Origin: Paraglomus occultum
Lineage: Eukaryota > Glomeromycota > Glomeromycetes > Paraglomerales > Paraglomeraceae
Assembly (NCBI GenBank): GCA_910592205.1
Contig: CAJVPJ010001013.1
Span: 1-13,329, forward strand
Reading direction: 5' to 3'
Length of the DNA: 13,329 nucleotides
Both the position numbers and the translations under genes were made by a program. The notes below the pieces were generated by a model, which saw nothing but the letters and a program-made list of their open reading frames with translations, was not told where the DNA came from and searched no databases. Each line of letters starts with the position of its first letter. The first letter of the stretch is position 1. Positions 1 through 7,803 of this stretch are shown here, in pieces.

Positions 1-754
1 AGAAACCTGCTACGCAAGTTATCTATGATAAAATGTTAAACGTTAATAAGTAAGAAAGCAACCATGTTACGGTGGGTTTAAGTGTTTTGTTCTTTTTAAC
101 TTATATACGGTTTATAATGCTAATACGTTTAATATCATAGTGGTAATTTAGTTATTTAACGTTAAGTTTTTTTTGGACATGATTATGTATTGGCTGGTAG
201 ACATTGAAATGGCAAATTATATTTTCATTGCTAAGACAATGTTTAATAGTAATTCAATATAGTTCACATAAGAAACGGCAATCAATAGTTATTATGTAAT
301 AAATTATTGATAAATGTCTTTTAGCTACCGAAAAGAAGGTATTATTGTTTGGTAAAATTCTGTAAATGGGTATAATTCGTCGTTCTATGTTGGATAGTTT
401 GCACTATTATTGAAGTTTGAAGGTTGTTATATAATGAAGATTTTAGCGTGTGTGTCTGTAGCATAACGAATTTGTGATGTATATAGTTGGAAGGGTCACG
501 TATTATGTTTTGTGTTAGTCGCAGAAATAAATAGATTGTGGTCAAACGTTTATTTTAACCGACATCTACTATAATATGATACCTTATCAATAGATGGCAT
601 TTATGATAATCTATTATGATACATAATAGTACAGTATTTGTAACATAGCCTTTTAGAAGGTCATGTCAAATGTAAAAATATATCATATTTGGAATGGATA
701 AACAAAGATATATCAGACAGTTTGTTGTCAACTTTTTAGTAAAGTAAATATACT
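1..754. other. AT-rich intergenic sequence, no supportable gene
   Basis: No reading frame on either strand has convincing protein character. The longest, 67 codons on the minus strand at 342-545, is what chance allows in DNA this AT-rich. The plus strand is rich in T and G. The only structured element seen is the short perfect hairpin at 611-629. Confidence 0.6.
611..629. repeat. Perfect 8-bp inverted repeat, 3-nt loop
   Basis: CTATTATG at 611-618 and CATAATAG at 622-629 are exact inverse complements separated by ATA. The stem is AT-rich and no gene abuts it, so a function is not implied. Confidence 0.5.
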
Positions 755-1549
755 TTAATGGGACATGCTTATTTTTGCGTTTGAACGTGACAAAGAATTA
801 TTTATTGATTTATTAAAATCAAAACAAGAAAAAATTAGCAGTCGGGTGTTATAAATATATAAATTTATTGTTAGAATGTACATTATTTTAGTAGTCAAAA
901 ACGGAGGACAACGTTTCATAATGATTAGTACATTAAATATTCTATTGACAAGTTGTTCATTTTTACGAGCTAACGATGGTTTCCGCACAGGAATGGTGGA
1001 AATAGTCCAATGTTGGTAAAAATTATCTGGGAGAGCTGTGAACTGAGTTAACGCGATAGAATTTAAAAACTGATTATTTTGAGGAGGGTTGGCGTCCGTT
1101 GAAAAGGTCTGGTAAGAAAAAGTGTGACGATGCATTTAATTCCGATGAATTATTATAATCAGTGAGAAAATATTGTAAGACATAATGATTGTTTGTCTGT
1201 ATACAATGTTATAAGTCACATTTATAAATGTTCCTGTTATCTTGGCGAAAAATGCGGTTATTATTGTACGATTAAATGGCGTAAGTTTATTAATTCGACT
1301 GGTTTGAGTCAAAATACAAATTTGGATAAGAACGTTTTTGAACAATTGATATGGTGAGCACAAGACGCTTTGCGCAATGCATTGATCAATTGTCATTGTG
1401 AAGATGTAGTAATTGTTTACAATTTTCAGAATAGTTGGTCGAGCCCATTTTTGAACAATTGATATTGTATCGCTGGTAAGCATTTCGATCAATTGGCGTT
1501 GTTTAATTTGTTTCATTGGCGTTGGGGGTTGTTTACATGCACTAGACAT
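755..1549 (-). CDS. Doubtful coding candidate: two in-frame ORFs split by one stop
   Basis: On the minus strand an ATG at 1549 opens 137 codons to a TAA at 1138-1136. The next codon is an ATG (1135) that opens 126 more codons in the same frame, to 755. About 264 codons with one stop is long for DNA this AT-rich, where a stop is expected roughly every 13-15 codons. The stop could lie in an intron: a good acceptor (TTTTTCTTACCAG, ending at 1109) precedes an in-frame stretch reading TFSTDANPPQNNQF, and GTAAAC near 1420 is a weak possible donor. The first about 45 residues (MSSACKQPPTPMKQIKQRQL onward) and residues after 1108 look protein-like. The far ends are low-complexity and rich in I, N and Y. 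I recognise no domain. It may be a spliced gene, a decayed gene or a chance frame. Confidence 0.3.
1335..1465. repeat. 18-bp direct repeat, 113-bp spacing
   Basis: TTTTTGAACAATTGATAT occurs exactly at 1335-1352 and 1448-1465. After each copy the order GCATT, then ATCAATTG, then a TTGT-like stretch recurs with gaps. This suggests an old local duplication of about 60 bp. The two copies fall in different frames of the candidate ORF at 755-1549, so this is a DNA-level and not a protein-level repeat. Confidence 0.55.
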
Positions 1550-1881
1550 TTAAATCTATCTAGCTTTTCGTTTTTCGGGAATGGGTGGCGTATAGGTGGT
1601 GGGGCTTTTTTTCTGATTACCAAACACTTGGTTGAGATATCGGCGTAGATCATTTAAGTATTAGTATTAGTGTTAGTACTGATCTGCGTAAGTTTACGTT
1701 GGTCCAATAAAAAGCGTTGGAAAAGGTCATATGATAAGAGCTGTCAGTGAAGCAAAGAATATAGAAAATTTAGGCTTTTCTTAAACAGTAAACCTAAGAT
1801 CCAGAAATACAATGTATAGTAATAAATAATTGTACGGTCGGGAAGTTGGTTATATAGTATAATGACGAAACGCGCCGGTAT
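1550..1881. other. Intergenic, imperfect hairpin only
   Basis: No coding region is visible. CGTAGATCA at 1644-1652 and TGATCTGCG at 1680-1688 form an imperfect inverted repeat (8 of 9 paired). It encloses TTAGTA-like short repeats. Confidence 0.5.
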
Positions 1882-2097
1882 TTGATAATTCTATTATGTA
1901 CGTTATTTTATAAAAAATTTGATCGACACAATTGTTTATTGGGTTGTTGTCCAAATTGGTCCAAGTCTAATAGGAGATTAGCCGATCTACCAGATATAGT
2001 AAGTCATAGGGATTTAACAGACGTATTCGAGATTCTGGAAAAGGATTCTGCGGGAAAACAATACTACATTGTGGAACAAAAAATTTTTGTTATATAA
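1882..2097 (+). CDS. Weak ORF or exon-like stretch, unknown
   Basis: A 71-codon stop-free stretch ends in TAA at 2095-2097. It begins at a TTG; there is no in-frame ATG at its head, and a TAG lies just upstream at 1855-1857. If real it must be an internal or terminal exon. The second half (SNRRLADLPDIVSHRDL, then a stretch ending EKDSAGKQYYIVEQ) has balanced, soluble-protein composition, unlike most chance frames here. Possible acceptors are CCAAG and TCTAATAG just before AGATTAGCC (about 1971-1977). No family is recognised. An ATG at 1862 followed by a GTATTT donor was tried as a first exon, but the phases do not match. Confidence 0.2.
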   Translation: MIILLCTLFYKKFDRHNCLLGCCPNWSKSNRRLADLPDIVSHRDLTDVFEILEKDSAGKQYYIVEQKIFVI

Positions 2098-2110
2098 ACG
2101 ACCTTTGTTC

Positions 2111-2165
2111 GTAAGCTTATGCATAAGCTATAAGCCATAAGCATAAGCATAAGCATAAGCTATAA
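2111..2165. repeat. CATAAG hexanucleotide microsatellite with palindromic start
   Basis: The tract contains several copies of CATAAG or AAGCAT in a row. It starts with AAGCTTATGCATAAGCTATA, which folds on itself (AGCTTATGCATAAGCT is a perfect 16-bp palindrome). It lies just after the stop of the weak ORF ending at 2097. Slippage-type origin is likely. Confidence 0.8.
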
Positions 2166-2594
2166 ATAATAATACTATTAAAATTCAAAGGCCGTTTTGG
2201 TGGTGATCATTTCTAAAAACGTAAAAGAGATTAAGCAAAAGGCAAGATCTACATCGCAAAGCAGATACAATTGGTAGGCGCCGGAGCACGTGGAAAATAA
2301 TGAGGGGTTGGATCTTTAAATTATGCTAATTTAGTAATATTTTCATGCTTACAGGGAAGTGACAAAATTAGTCAACAATGTTAGGTGCATTATTTATTGC
2401 TTTAAATATTTATATTGTTATAATATATATGTAGTAAAGTCAAGAATTGTATATAAGTGCCAACTTAACCATTGTTAGATGATATAATATTAGGATAAGT
2501 TATACAAGATGGGTGAGCCATACAGATAGAAGCTGCTTAATATTAAAGTAACAATTTTTAACTCAAACATGATAATAATAACACAAAAAAAAAC
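2166..2594. other. Intergenic, 3-prime side of the BTB-TLDc gene
   Basis: No gene is supported. A short plus-strand stop-free stretch (about 2191-2273, reading SKNVKEIKQKARSTSQSRY) is too short to call. The part nearest 2594 is the AT-rich 3-prime flank of the minus-strand gene. A CACGTG occurs at 2287-2292 with no adjacent gene start. Confidence 0.5.
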
Positions 2595-4125
2595 TCAAAT
2601 TAATTTTTTTGAAACTAAAAACACCTCCCAATTGACCCATTCAAAAGACTGATCTGATGAACTTATTGCAACTTGGTATGAATCTTTCCTAGCATAAGGT
2701 CTTAATGCACCATTACCAAAATAAAGATCAATACCCTTTCCAAAAGCAGGAAAATGGCTCTCAACATCACGAATAGCATGTGTGCTATCACCAACAAAAC
2801 TTGCTGTGTTCTTATTCATATTTTTATCTAGTGCAAATATAAAGCTATTTTTAGTGTCAACCCAATCACTATTACTATGACTATTACTATTACTATGAAT
2901 ACCCCATGCCAATGGGTTATATCCACCAAGTATTTCTTCAGTTTTCAACACCTTCCCAACAGTGATTGTGGGCCCTTTGTTATTACACAATTCTCTAAAT
3001 TTTGCAACTGTAGCACCATCTCTACTTTGTCTATAAAGCAGAGTAAATCTATAAACATCATCTTCCTTTCTCTTTCTGGAAACACTTTGTGTATGTGTTG
3101 TTGATTCCACAATCATTGAAGAAATCCATGTTGCTTGTTCTTTGTCAATGATAAGTGAATCAATGTGACATCCTTGTCCTGTTCTTGGTGGCAATATGGG
3201 AATGCTTGGTTTGTAAGCTTTATCCATTTGATAGTTGAGTAGATCACGGCCCAACTTTCTTGGTATTAAGTCATAGTATGAAACAATCTTGTCAGAGGAG
3301 ACACTGAAAAATCTTATATGAGGTATGAAATCTGCTATGATGTCTTTGACTTTGTTAATGTTATCAGGTGACCAGTCATCTAGATTATTTCCAAGCTGTA
3401 TATGTAGTTCAGGCACTTGCTTGGTAGCCCATTGTAAAACTGACATCCAAATATCATCTTCATTCATGGTGAGCACATCATTCTTGAGAAGAGCTAGCAG
3501 GTTTTCCTTTGGCAAGGTTGCAAAATCATTTGATTTAAAGATAATTTCTGGGTGGACAACCATGAGTTGATTGCAATAGTCAAGCAGTTTGTTCAAAGCA
3601 ACTGTGGATGCAGCATACTTGTGAACTGTGACAATATTTCGTTGAATCCATTCCTTTTGTTTGTCAATCAAAAAAGTCTCAAGTGTACCAAGGAGATCAA
3701 AGAGTTCGAGTTTGTTAGCTCCATCCAAAAGGCTGATCCAACCAACGTTCTTGCATACATCATAGGACATTTGCCCAGTGTAAATATACCTATGAATATG
3801 AATCCACAAGTTACAGTATTTATTAGTATCAACTCTGTATTTGTAATCCTTTGGACGATACAAGACTCTACTACCTGAGCAATATTTCAAAAACGTCTGG
3901 TTCCAAATCTTCAAAGGTTACAGTTATGGCGGCCTTCTGAATCTCATCCATTAACTTATTCTCGAAAAATGCACTTCTTGCACACAATACCACGGTATGA
4001 GCAAGAAAGATTTTACTATTTGGCTCCTTTCCAACATAGATCGAAATATCAGTATATTTGCAATTTTCATACAGTTTCTCATAGTCAATTGAGAGCTTGG
4101 AAGACAAGTCAACAAATTTATTCAT
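2595..4125 (-). CDS. BTB/POZ-BACK-TLDc domain protein
   Basis: Two exons, 4125-3875 and 3789-2595, join to 1446 nt (481 residues). The 85-bp intron splits an Arg codon, so the junction reads FEILLR then YIYTGQ, the canonical end of a BTB domain. BTB spans about residues 20-105 (CKYTDISIYVG, FLAHTVVLCARSAFFE). A BACK-like helical region follows, about 110-255 (FLIDKQKEWIQRN, DDIWMSVLQWA). TLDc spans about 294-480, with YRQSRDG, ILGGYNPLAW, NSFIFAL and a C-terminal WEVF. The start is the first ATG of the BTB exon. BTB-BACK proteins commonly act as cullin-3 substrate adaptors, and TLDc is linked to oxidative-stress protection and V-ATPase binding in other proteins; a role here is inferred only. 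This architecture is massively expanded in Glomeromycotina. A serine/asparagine insert (about 382-392) comes from a microsatellite. The gene looks intact. Confidence 0.93.
2868..2896 (-). repeat. ACTATT microsatellite coding Ser/Asn insert in TLDc
   Basis: The plus strand reads near-perfect ACTATT units. On the coding strand they give the run HSNSNSHSNSD between the conserved AWGIH and the DTKNSFIFAL block of the TLDc domain. Relatives usually have only a short loop here, so this looks like an expanded surface loop. Confidence 0.75.
3790..3874 (-). other. Intron of the BTB-TLDc gene, 85 bp
   Basis: The donor is CTCAG|GTAGTA (minus strand, from 3874). The acceptor is ATTCATAG|GTATAT (ending at 3790), with a GATACTAAT branch-like motif inside. 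The intron has no stop in the downstream exon's frame, so an unspliced reading gives a false 439-residue product that lacks the BTB domain. Splicing keeps the frame and rebuilds the FEILLRYIYTG motif. Confidence 0.9.
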
Positions 4126-4212
4126 TTTCTACAAAGTTCAAAGATATTCCAGGTCGACACTTGTGAAAGACCGAATAATAGATAAATATAAACGCCCAAT
4201 TTTGGTCACGTG
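4126..4212 (-). promoter_or_regulatory. Likely promoter of BTB-TLDc gene: TATA-like box and E-box
   Basis: Reading toward the start codon on the minus strand there is a palindromic E-box CACGTG (4207-4212) and then TTTATATTTATC (4192-4181), a TATA-like element 56-67 bp before the ATG. The E-box context on the plus strand is GGTCACGTG. bHLH factors bind this core in fungi; which one acts here is unknown. Confidence 0.4.
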
Positions 4213-4823
4213 CGCATTCTGTTGCTTTGAGAAAATGATGCAAGTACACGAGGGTGTAGGTATGTACCTATGTTGGATGAGTATATATCGGGTCGAGGAC
4301 GGTGTTTGATTTACAAATTTACATAATCAACAAACTCGTCCATAGTATTTTTTTTAAACGTCTGCTTCATTCCGTTGATTGTGCTTATACTGCGCTTTAT
4401 ACAACCAAGTTCAATGACATAAATGATAATCTAGTTATGATTAGCTAAATCGCATTCTTTTAATAAATATATGTTCGGCTTGTTGATATCATTTAGTAAT
4501 AATTAATTCTATCTTAAAAGTTTGATCGTGTACACAAATAAATTAAGTTAACTTACATACGACGCAGGAAAACTTTGGCGTACAGATTACAAGTGTCTAG
4601 GAAACATCCAACGATGGCTATCTGAGAAATTATCACTGTCCGCTCGTACCGCCTGGCATCCATACTGTTGACCATCAGTACCGCAAGATCGTTCTGTCTT
4701 AATAGCAAAGTGTCAATATAGTCACACTATGACATTTCCCACCAGATCATTATGCCTTGAGACTTGAAGCATGAACAAGATGTTACGGGAAAGCGCTTTT
4801 TTCTTCCTTCTCCCGGCCACGCA
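4213..4823. other. Intergenic with a GC-richer islet at about 4560-4823
   Basis: Positions 4213-4555 are AT-rich without a gene. From about 4560 the base composition rises toward the level of the neighbouring TPR gene. Here both strands carry protein-like stop-free stretches of about 40 codons: minus strand about 4707-4588, with SCGTDGQQYGCQAVRADSD, and plus strand about 4550-4672, with LWRTDYKCLGNIQRWL. It is most simply the 3-prime untranslated region of the TPR gene. A further exon cannot be excluded. Confidence 0.4.
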
Positions 4824-6458
4824 TTATATAGAATCGTCATATCCGAACATCCGCAAGACTTGAGATATCCGTACGAGACTTTTTGCTGATAACCGTCACT
4901 CGTCGTTACTAGTAAATCAGAAGCGCACATTATCCATCGCACTATCACTGTTCCTTCTCACCCGCACCGCACTCATCTCCCAAAGCCTCAAAACTGACCC
5001 TTCGCTGCTCTAGTGCAAATGCATTATTCGGATCGGCCTTTAACACAACTTCAAAGTCATCCAACGCTTTTGCATATAGTCCTAATTCGTTATAAACTGC
5101 CGCACGATAACCATACAAAAATGCCGACTTTTCTCCACCGGATATAGCACAATCCAGATCCTCGAGCGCTCTTGGATATTCTCCCTTTGCAAAATACACG
5201 CATCCTCGTATACCGATAGCACCCAAGTCATCGCCCGACTTTTCCAACACCTCATCGACATCGCTTAATGCGTCATCGAAGCGTTCCAGGGCCAGATATA
5301 CCTTTGCTCTTCTTTTTACCCAGTACATCTCACTCGGCTCAAATATGTGAGCCATATTCAAAAACTTGATAGCCGTATCATGTTCCCCCAACTTATGGTA
5401 AACGCACCCGACAATCCCCAGTACGTCCGCATTCTCTGGTTCTACGTTGACAGCTCGCTCGAGATCTTTTTTCGCTTCGATCACATTACCCAAGGCTTGA
5501 TACACGGCCGCACGGGTAGCATATGCAGATCCATTGTCAGAGTCAAGGTCGAGTACCATTGCGAGATCGTTCAGAGCGGAAAAGTGCGATTGTTGTAATC
5601 GGTAAACGTCGCCGCGGAGTGACCATGCACGCGAAGTAAATGGCTCGAGCGTCAATGCAATTGACAAGTCTCCCAGTGCGGATGCGTAGTCACCAAGCAT
5701 ACGATAAGCGCATGCGCGATCGCAATACGTATCGTAAGACTCGGGATCAATTTGCAGAACAGATGTGTAATGTCGTATCGATTCCGTATAGTTGCTTTGC
5801 GCATATGCCATCTGTGCAGCCTGAATTGCTTGATCGGGGTCCAGAGATACTGATGTCGTGGATAAAACAGTCGAGTCTGAATCTAAAGGAGATGAGTTTA
5901 GTGATTCAGATGTTGCTGAAAACGTAAACCTAGGTGCTGACCCAAAAGGTGGGTTAGTGTTGAGTTGAATAGGCGAGGGGGTCGTCGATGTGGATTGAGT
6001 GGGAGGTGAAAATGTGAATTGAAAGTCATCGCTAAAAGGAATCGATAATCGAGACGTTTCCGTATCAGGTGAGACAGTCTTGGGTTTCGGTGTTGACTTG
6101 CGAGATGGAGGTGGTGTCTCTAAAGATAAATGTGACGAAGCAGACTTTGATGATGAAAATGCATTTGTTGAGTGCTTTCTTGGAGTTGATTTCGACGCCA
6201 ATGGTGATGATTCAGGTGACTCTGCGGGAGATAATAAATCTACAGAAAATGAAGGTATAAATGGAGGCGTTGTGGAATGAAGATGGCTATCCTGCGTTGC
6301 ATTGTTCCATGAAAAGCTGGCAAGAGGCGATATAACAGAGTCACTATCCGGCTGTTTTCCCTGTGCAGTACGCTAGCAGTTAAAGAATTTGTTAGTTACT
6401 ATTATGTTATAGACTTGCTGTTTATTCGATCGTATCTTCTCACCTTGTTAGAAGTCAT
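4824..6458 (-). CDS. TPR-repeat protein with disordered Ser/Thr/Pro-rich N-terminus
   Basis: The proposed exons are 6458-6444, 6372-4962 and 4885-4824 (495 residues). Exon 1 is only MTSNK, ending AAG|GTGAGA; the next exon starts in frame after CTGCTAG. Residues 1 to about 180 are Ser/Thr/Pro-rich and probably disordered. From about 184 to the end come about eight 34-residue TPRs of the LGxYxxAxxDxxxAL type (LGDYASALGDLSIALTLEP, KGEYPRALEDLDCAISG, LGLYAKALDDFEVVLKADP). TPR arrays form protein-binding superhelices. If the last intron is retained, the protein ends at 4945 with GEKEQ (480 residues). If spliced, it ends AAKSLVRISQVLRMFGYDDS plus I, which completes the second helix of the last TPR. 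There is no ATG at the head of exon 2, which supports the tiny first exon. The gene is clearly GC-richer than the BTB and Sel1 genes, typical of an older conserved gene. No specific orthologue is recognised. Confidence 0.85.
4886..4961 (-). other. Probable last intron of the TPR gene, 76 bp (possibly optional)
   Basis: The donor GCGG|GTGAGAAG has the same GTGAGAAG as the first intron's donor. The acceptor is GGTTATCAG, ending at 4886, with AGTAAC and GTGAC branch-like motifs upstream. Splicing keeps the frame and replaces GEKEQ-stop with a helix that fits the TPR spacing (LGDECGA then L four residues later). An alternative acceptor is TTTACTAG (4909), giving a Cys-containing tail that ends at 4727. 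Confidence 0.5.
6373..6443 (-). other. First intron of the TPR gene, 71 bp
   Basis: The donor is AACAAG|GTGAGAAG (from 6443) and the acceptor is TTTAACTGCTAG, ending at 6373. A branch-like AACTAAC lies about 20 nt before the acceptor. Intron phase is 0 on both sides, and a TAG at the acceptor closes the exon-2 frame upstream, so a separate first exon is required. Confidence 0.75.
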
Positions 6459-6530
6459 CCTTCCCACATTCAATCACATTCAGTTCAGTTAATATTGCGC
6501 TTTAACGTTTGAATGTAACGCAACCACGTG
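6459..6530 (-). promoter_or_regulatory. Likely proximal promoter of the TPR gene with E-box
   Basis: CACGTG at 6525-6530 lies 67-72 bp before the start codon and reads GATCACGTGG on the coding strand. No TATA-like box is seen between it and the ATG. The same TCACGTG core stands at a similar distance before the BTB-TLDc gene. Confidence 0.35.
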
Positions 6531-7671
6531 ATCAAAGGAAAGTTAGAACGAAATCCACATTTTGGGGGTTAAACAAGTTTTTCGTTAGCCAACTAACTGA
6601 ATATATACGGCAAATCTTAAACGAAAGAACTACAAGAATTACCGCAACATTGTTAGAGGGGTAGAATTGCATCATCCAATAAATACTAACAGTTGCAGCT
6701 CTTTGTATATACCATATTAATCCCCCGTTATAACTGATCCTTATGCTGACAAAGACATTCGACAGGGTAAATCGAATTTTTTTGCCACAGATGAGTGTGA
6801 GGTCTTGTCGGGCGGGCAAAAGTGTTAATATTAAATCACGAACCTTTTCAATAGTACAGCGTATTATACTAAATTACATGGGAGCTAGTCAACACTGGTT
6901 TGCCTATTACTAAGCTTGCAATACCACCAATCATATGGAATACATGAATGACATAAGTTATCCAGTATCCGCTAGTGTAGAACGCAAAATTTAAAACGTC
7001 AACAACGCCTCGGAAAATAAACCTAGACTATATACAACTTTGACTTTTTTTTTCGTCATACTGTAAAGTAGTAGTTTTGCTAACGTTGCACGGTAAATTC
7101 GCCTTTTTACTAAAACTGATAATCTCCCATAGCATTTCGATACGTCGTACCGAATTCGCATGACCGAATATTTATTGAAATTCTTCGACATATCGTTATG
7201 CAGATTAATCGCAAAAGTTTATTGGGTTGATTTTCTTATAGGCAAAAAAAGATAATGATTGTGATACGTTAACATTAGAATTGATTCAACCCTTACAATG
7301 TAACTTGATTGGATTAATTTGCGTACTTAAAACTACATATTATTAAGTTATACCATATGCAATTACAGAACATCGATCCAACGAGATATCAGCTTATCTC
7401 ACAGCATTTTAGTTAATTATCTGATCAAACCTTTCAATCTTGTCGGCCGTTGTATCTGGAGAAATGTAATACTATTTAAATCTCAAGCTACAAAAACTGA
7501 CCTTAAATGTTTCATTATCTGATTGGAAAAAATTCTTTGTTAATAGTACTTTCTTTTTGTCTCTAATTGTAACCGTCCTCATGCTTGACAAAAAAAAGAA
7601 GGTCATAACTGTACAGTTACATATAAGCCGTATGTTTTAATGATAATCATAATCACCTATTAGAAGGTTAG
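6531..7671. other. Intergenic, no supportable gene
   Basis: A minus-strand frame of 95 codons (6819-6532) starts with TTG, not ATG. A 66-codon ATG frame (7191-6991, starting MSKNFNKYSVMRIRYDVSKC) is basic and unlike any family I know. Neither is beyond chance at this base composition. The 14-bp palindrome at 7606-7619 is listed separately. Confidence 0.45.
7606..7619. repeat. 14-bp perfect palindrome
   Basis: TAACTGTACAGTTA reads the same on both strands. It could be a dimeric factor site or chance; no gene start lies within 300 bp. Confidence 0.4.
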
Positions 7672-7803
7672 CATAAAGTACATTTCCATCGCCGGTGTTA
7701 CTTGCTTCACGGCAATAACCCTAAGAGAGACGGCAAGAAGCCAAAGCGTAGTTCTAGTTGCGCCGAACGGTCAAATAAGTATGTGTTAAGCCGCGTGTGC
7801 TGA
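7672..7803 (+). other. GC-richer islet with exon-like basic ORF, ends at a GTATGT donor-like site
   Basis: Against an AT-rich background this stretch is much richer in G and C. On the plus strand 43 codons are open between a TAG (7669-7671) and a TGA (7801-7803). They include the basic, nuclear-signal-like NPKRDGKKPKRSSS, but no ATG. A consensus fungal donor GTATGT begins at 7779. The minus strand is also open for about 30 codons here (FDRSAQLELRFGFLP). I could not connect it in phase to the coding relic at 8458. It may be an exon, a gene relic or non-coding. Confidence 0.2.

Noticed and set aside
1862-1877. ATG with GTATTT donor as first exon for the 1882-2097 stretch
   Set aside because: Intron phase does not match either acceptor near 1970.
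2877-4309. Several plus-strand ORFs over the BTB-TLDc gene
   Set aside because: They lie opposite a well-supported minus-strand gene and show no domain character.
5347-6280. Plus-strand ORFs opposite the TPR gene
   Set aside because: Antisense shadows of a GC-richer coding exon, where stops are rare on both strands.
6532-6819. 95-codon minus-strand frame upstream of the TPR gene
   Set aside because: It has no ATG at its head (it starts at TTG), a mixed hydrophobic composition and no recognisable motif, and it overlaps the likely promoter. Its length is within chance for many frames in AT-rich DNA.
6991-7191. 66-codon ATG frame on the minus strand (MSKNFNKYSVMRIRYDVSKC start)
   Set aside because: Basic composition but no family, no donor and no supporting context. 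Frames of this length are expected by chance.
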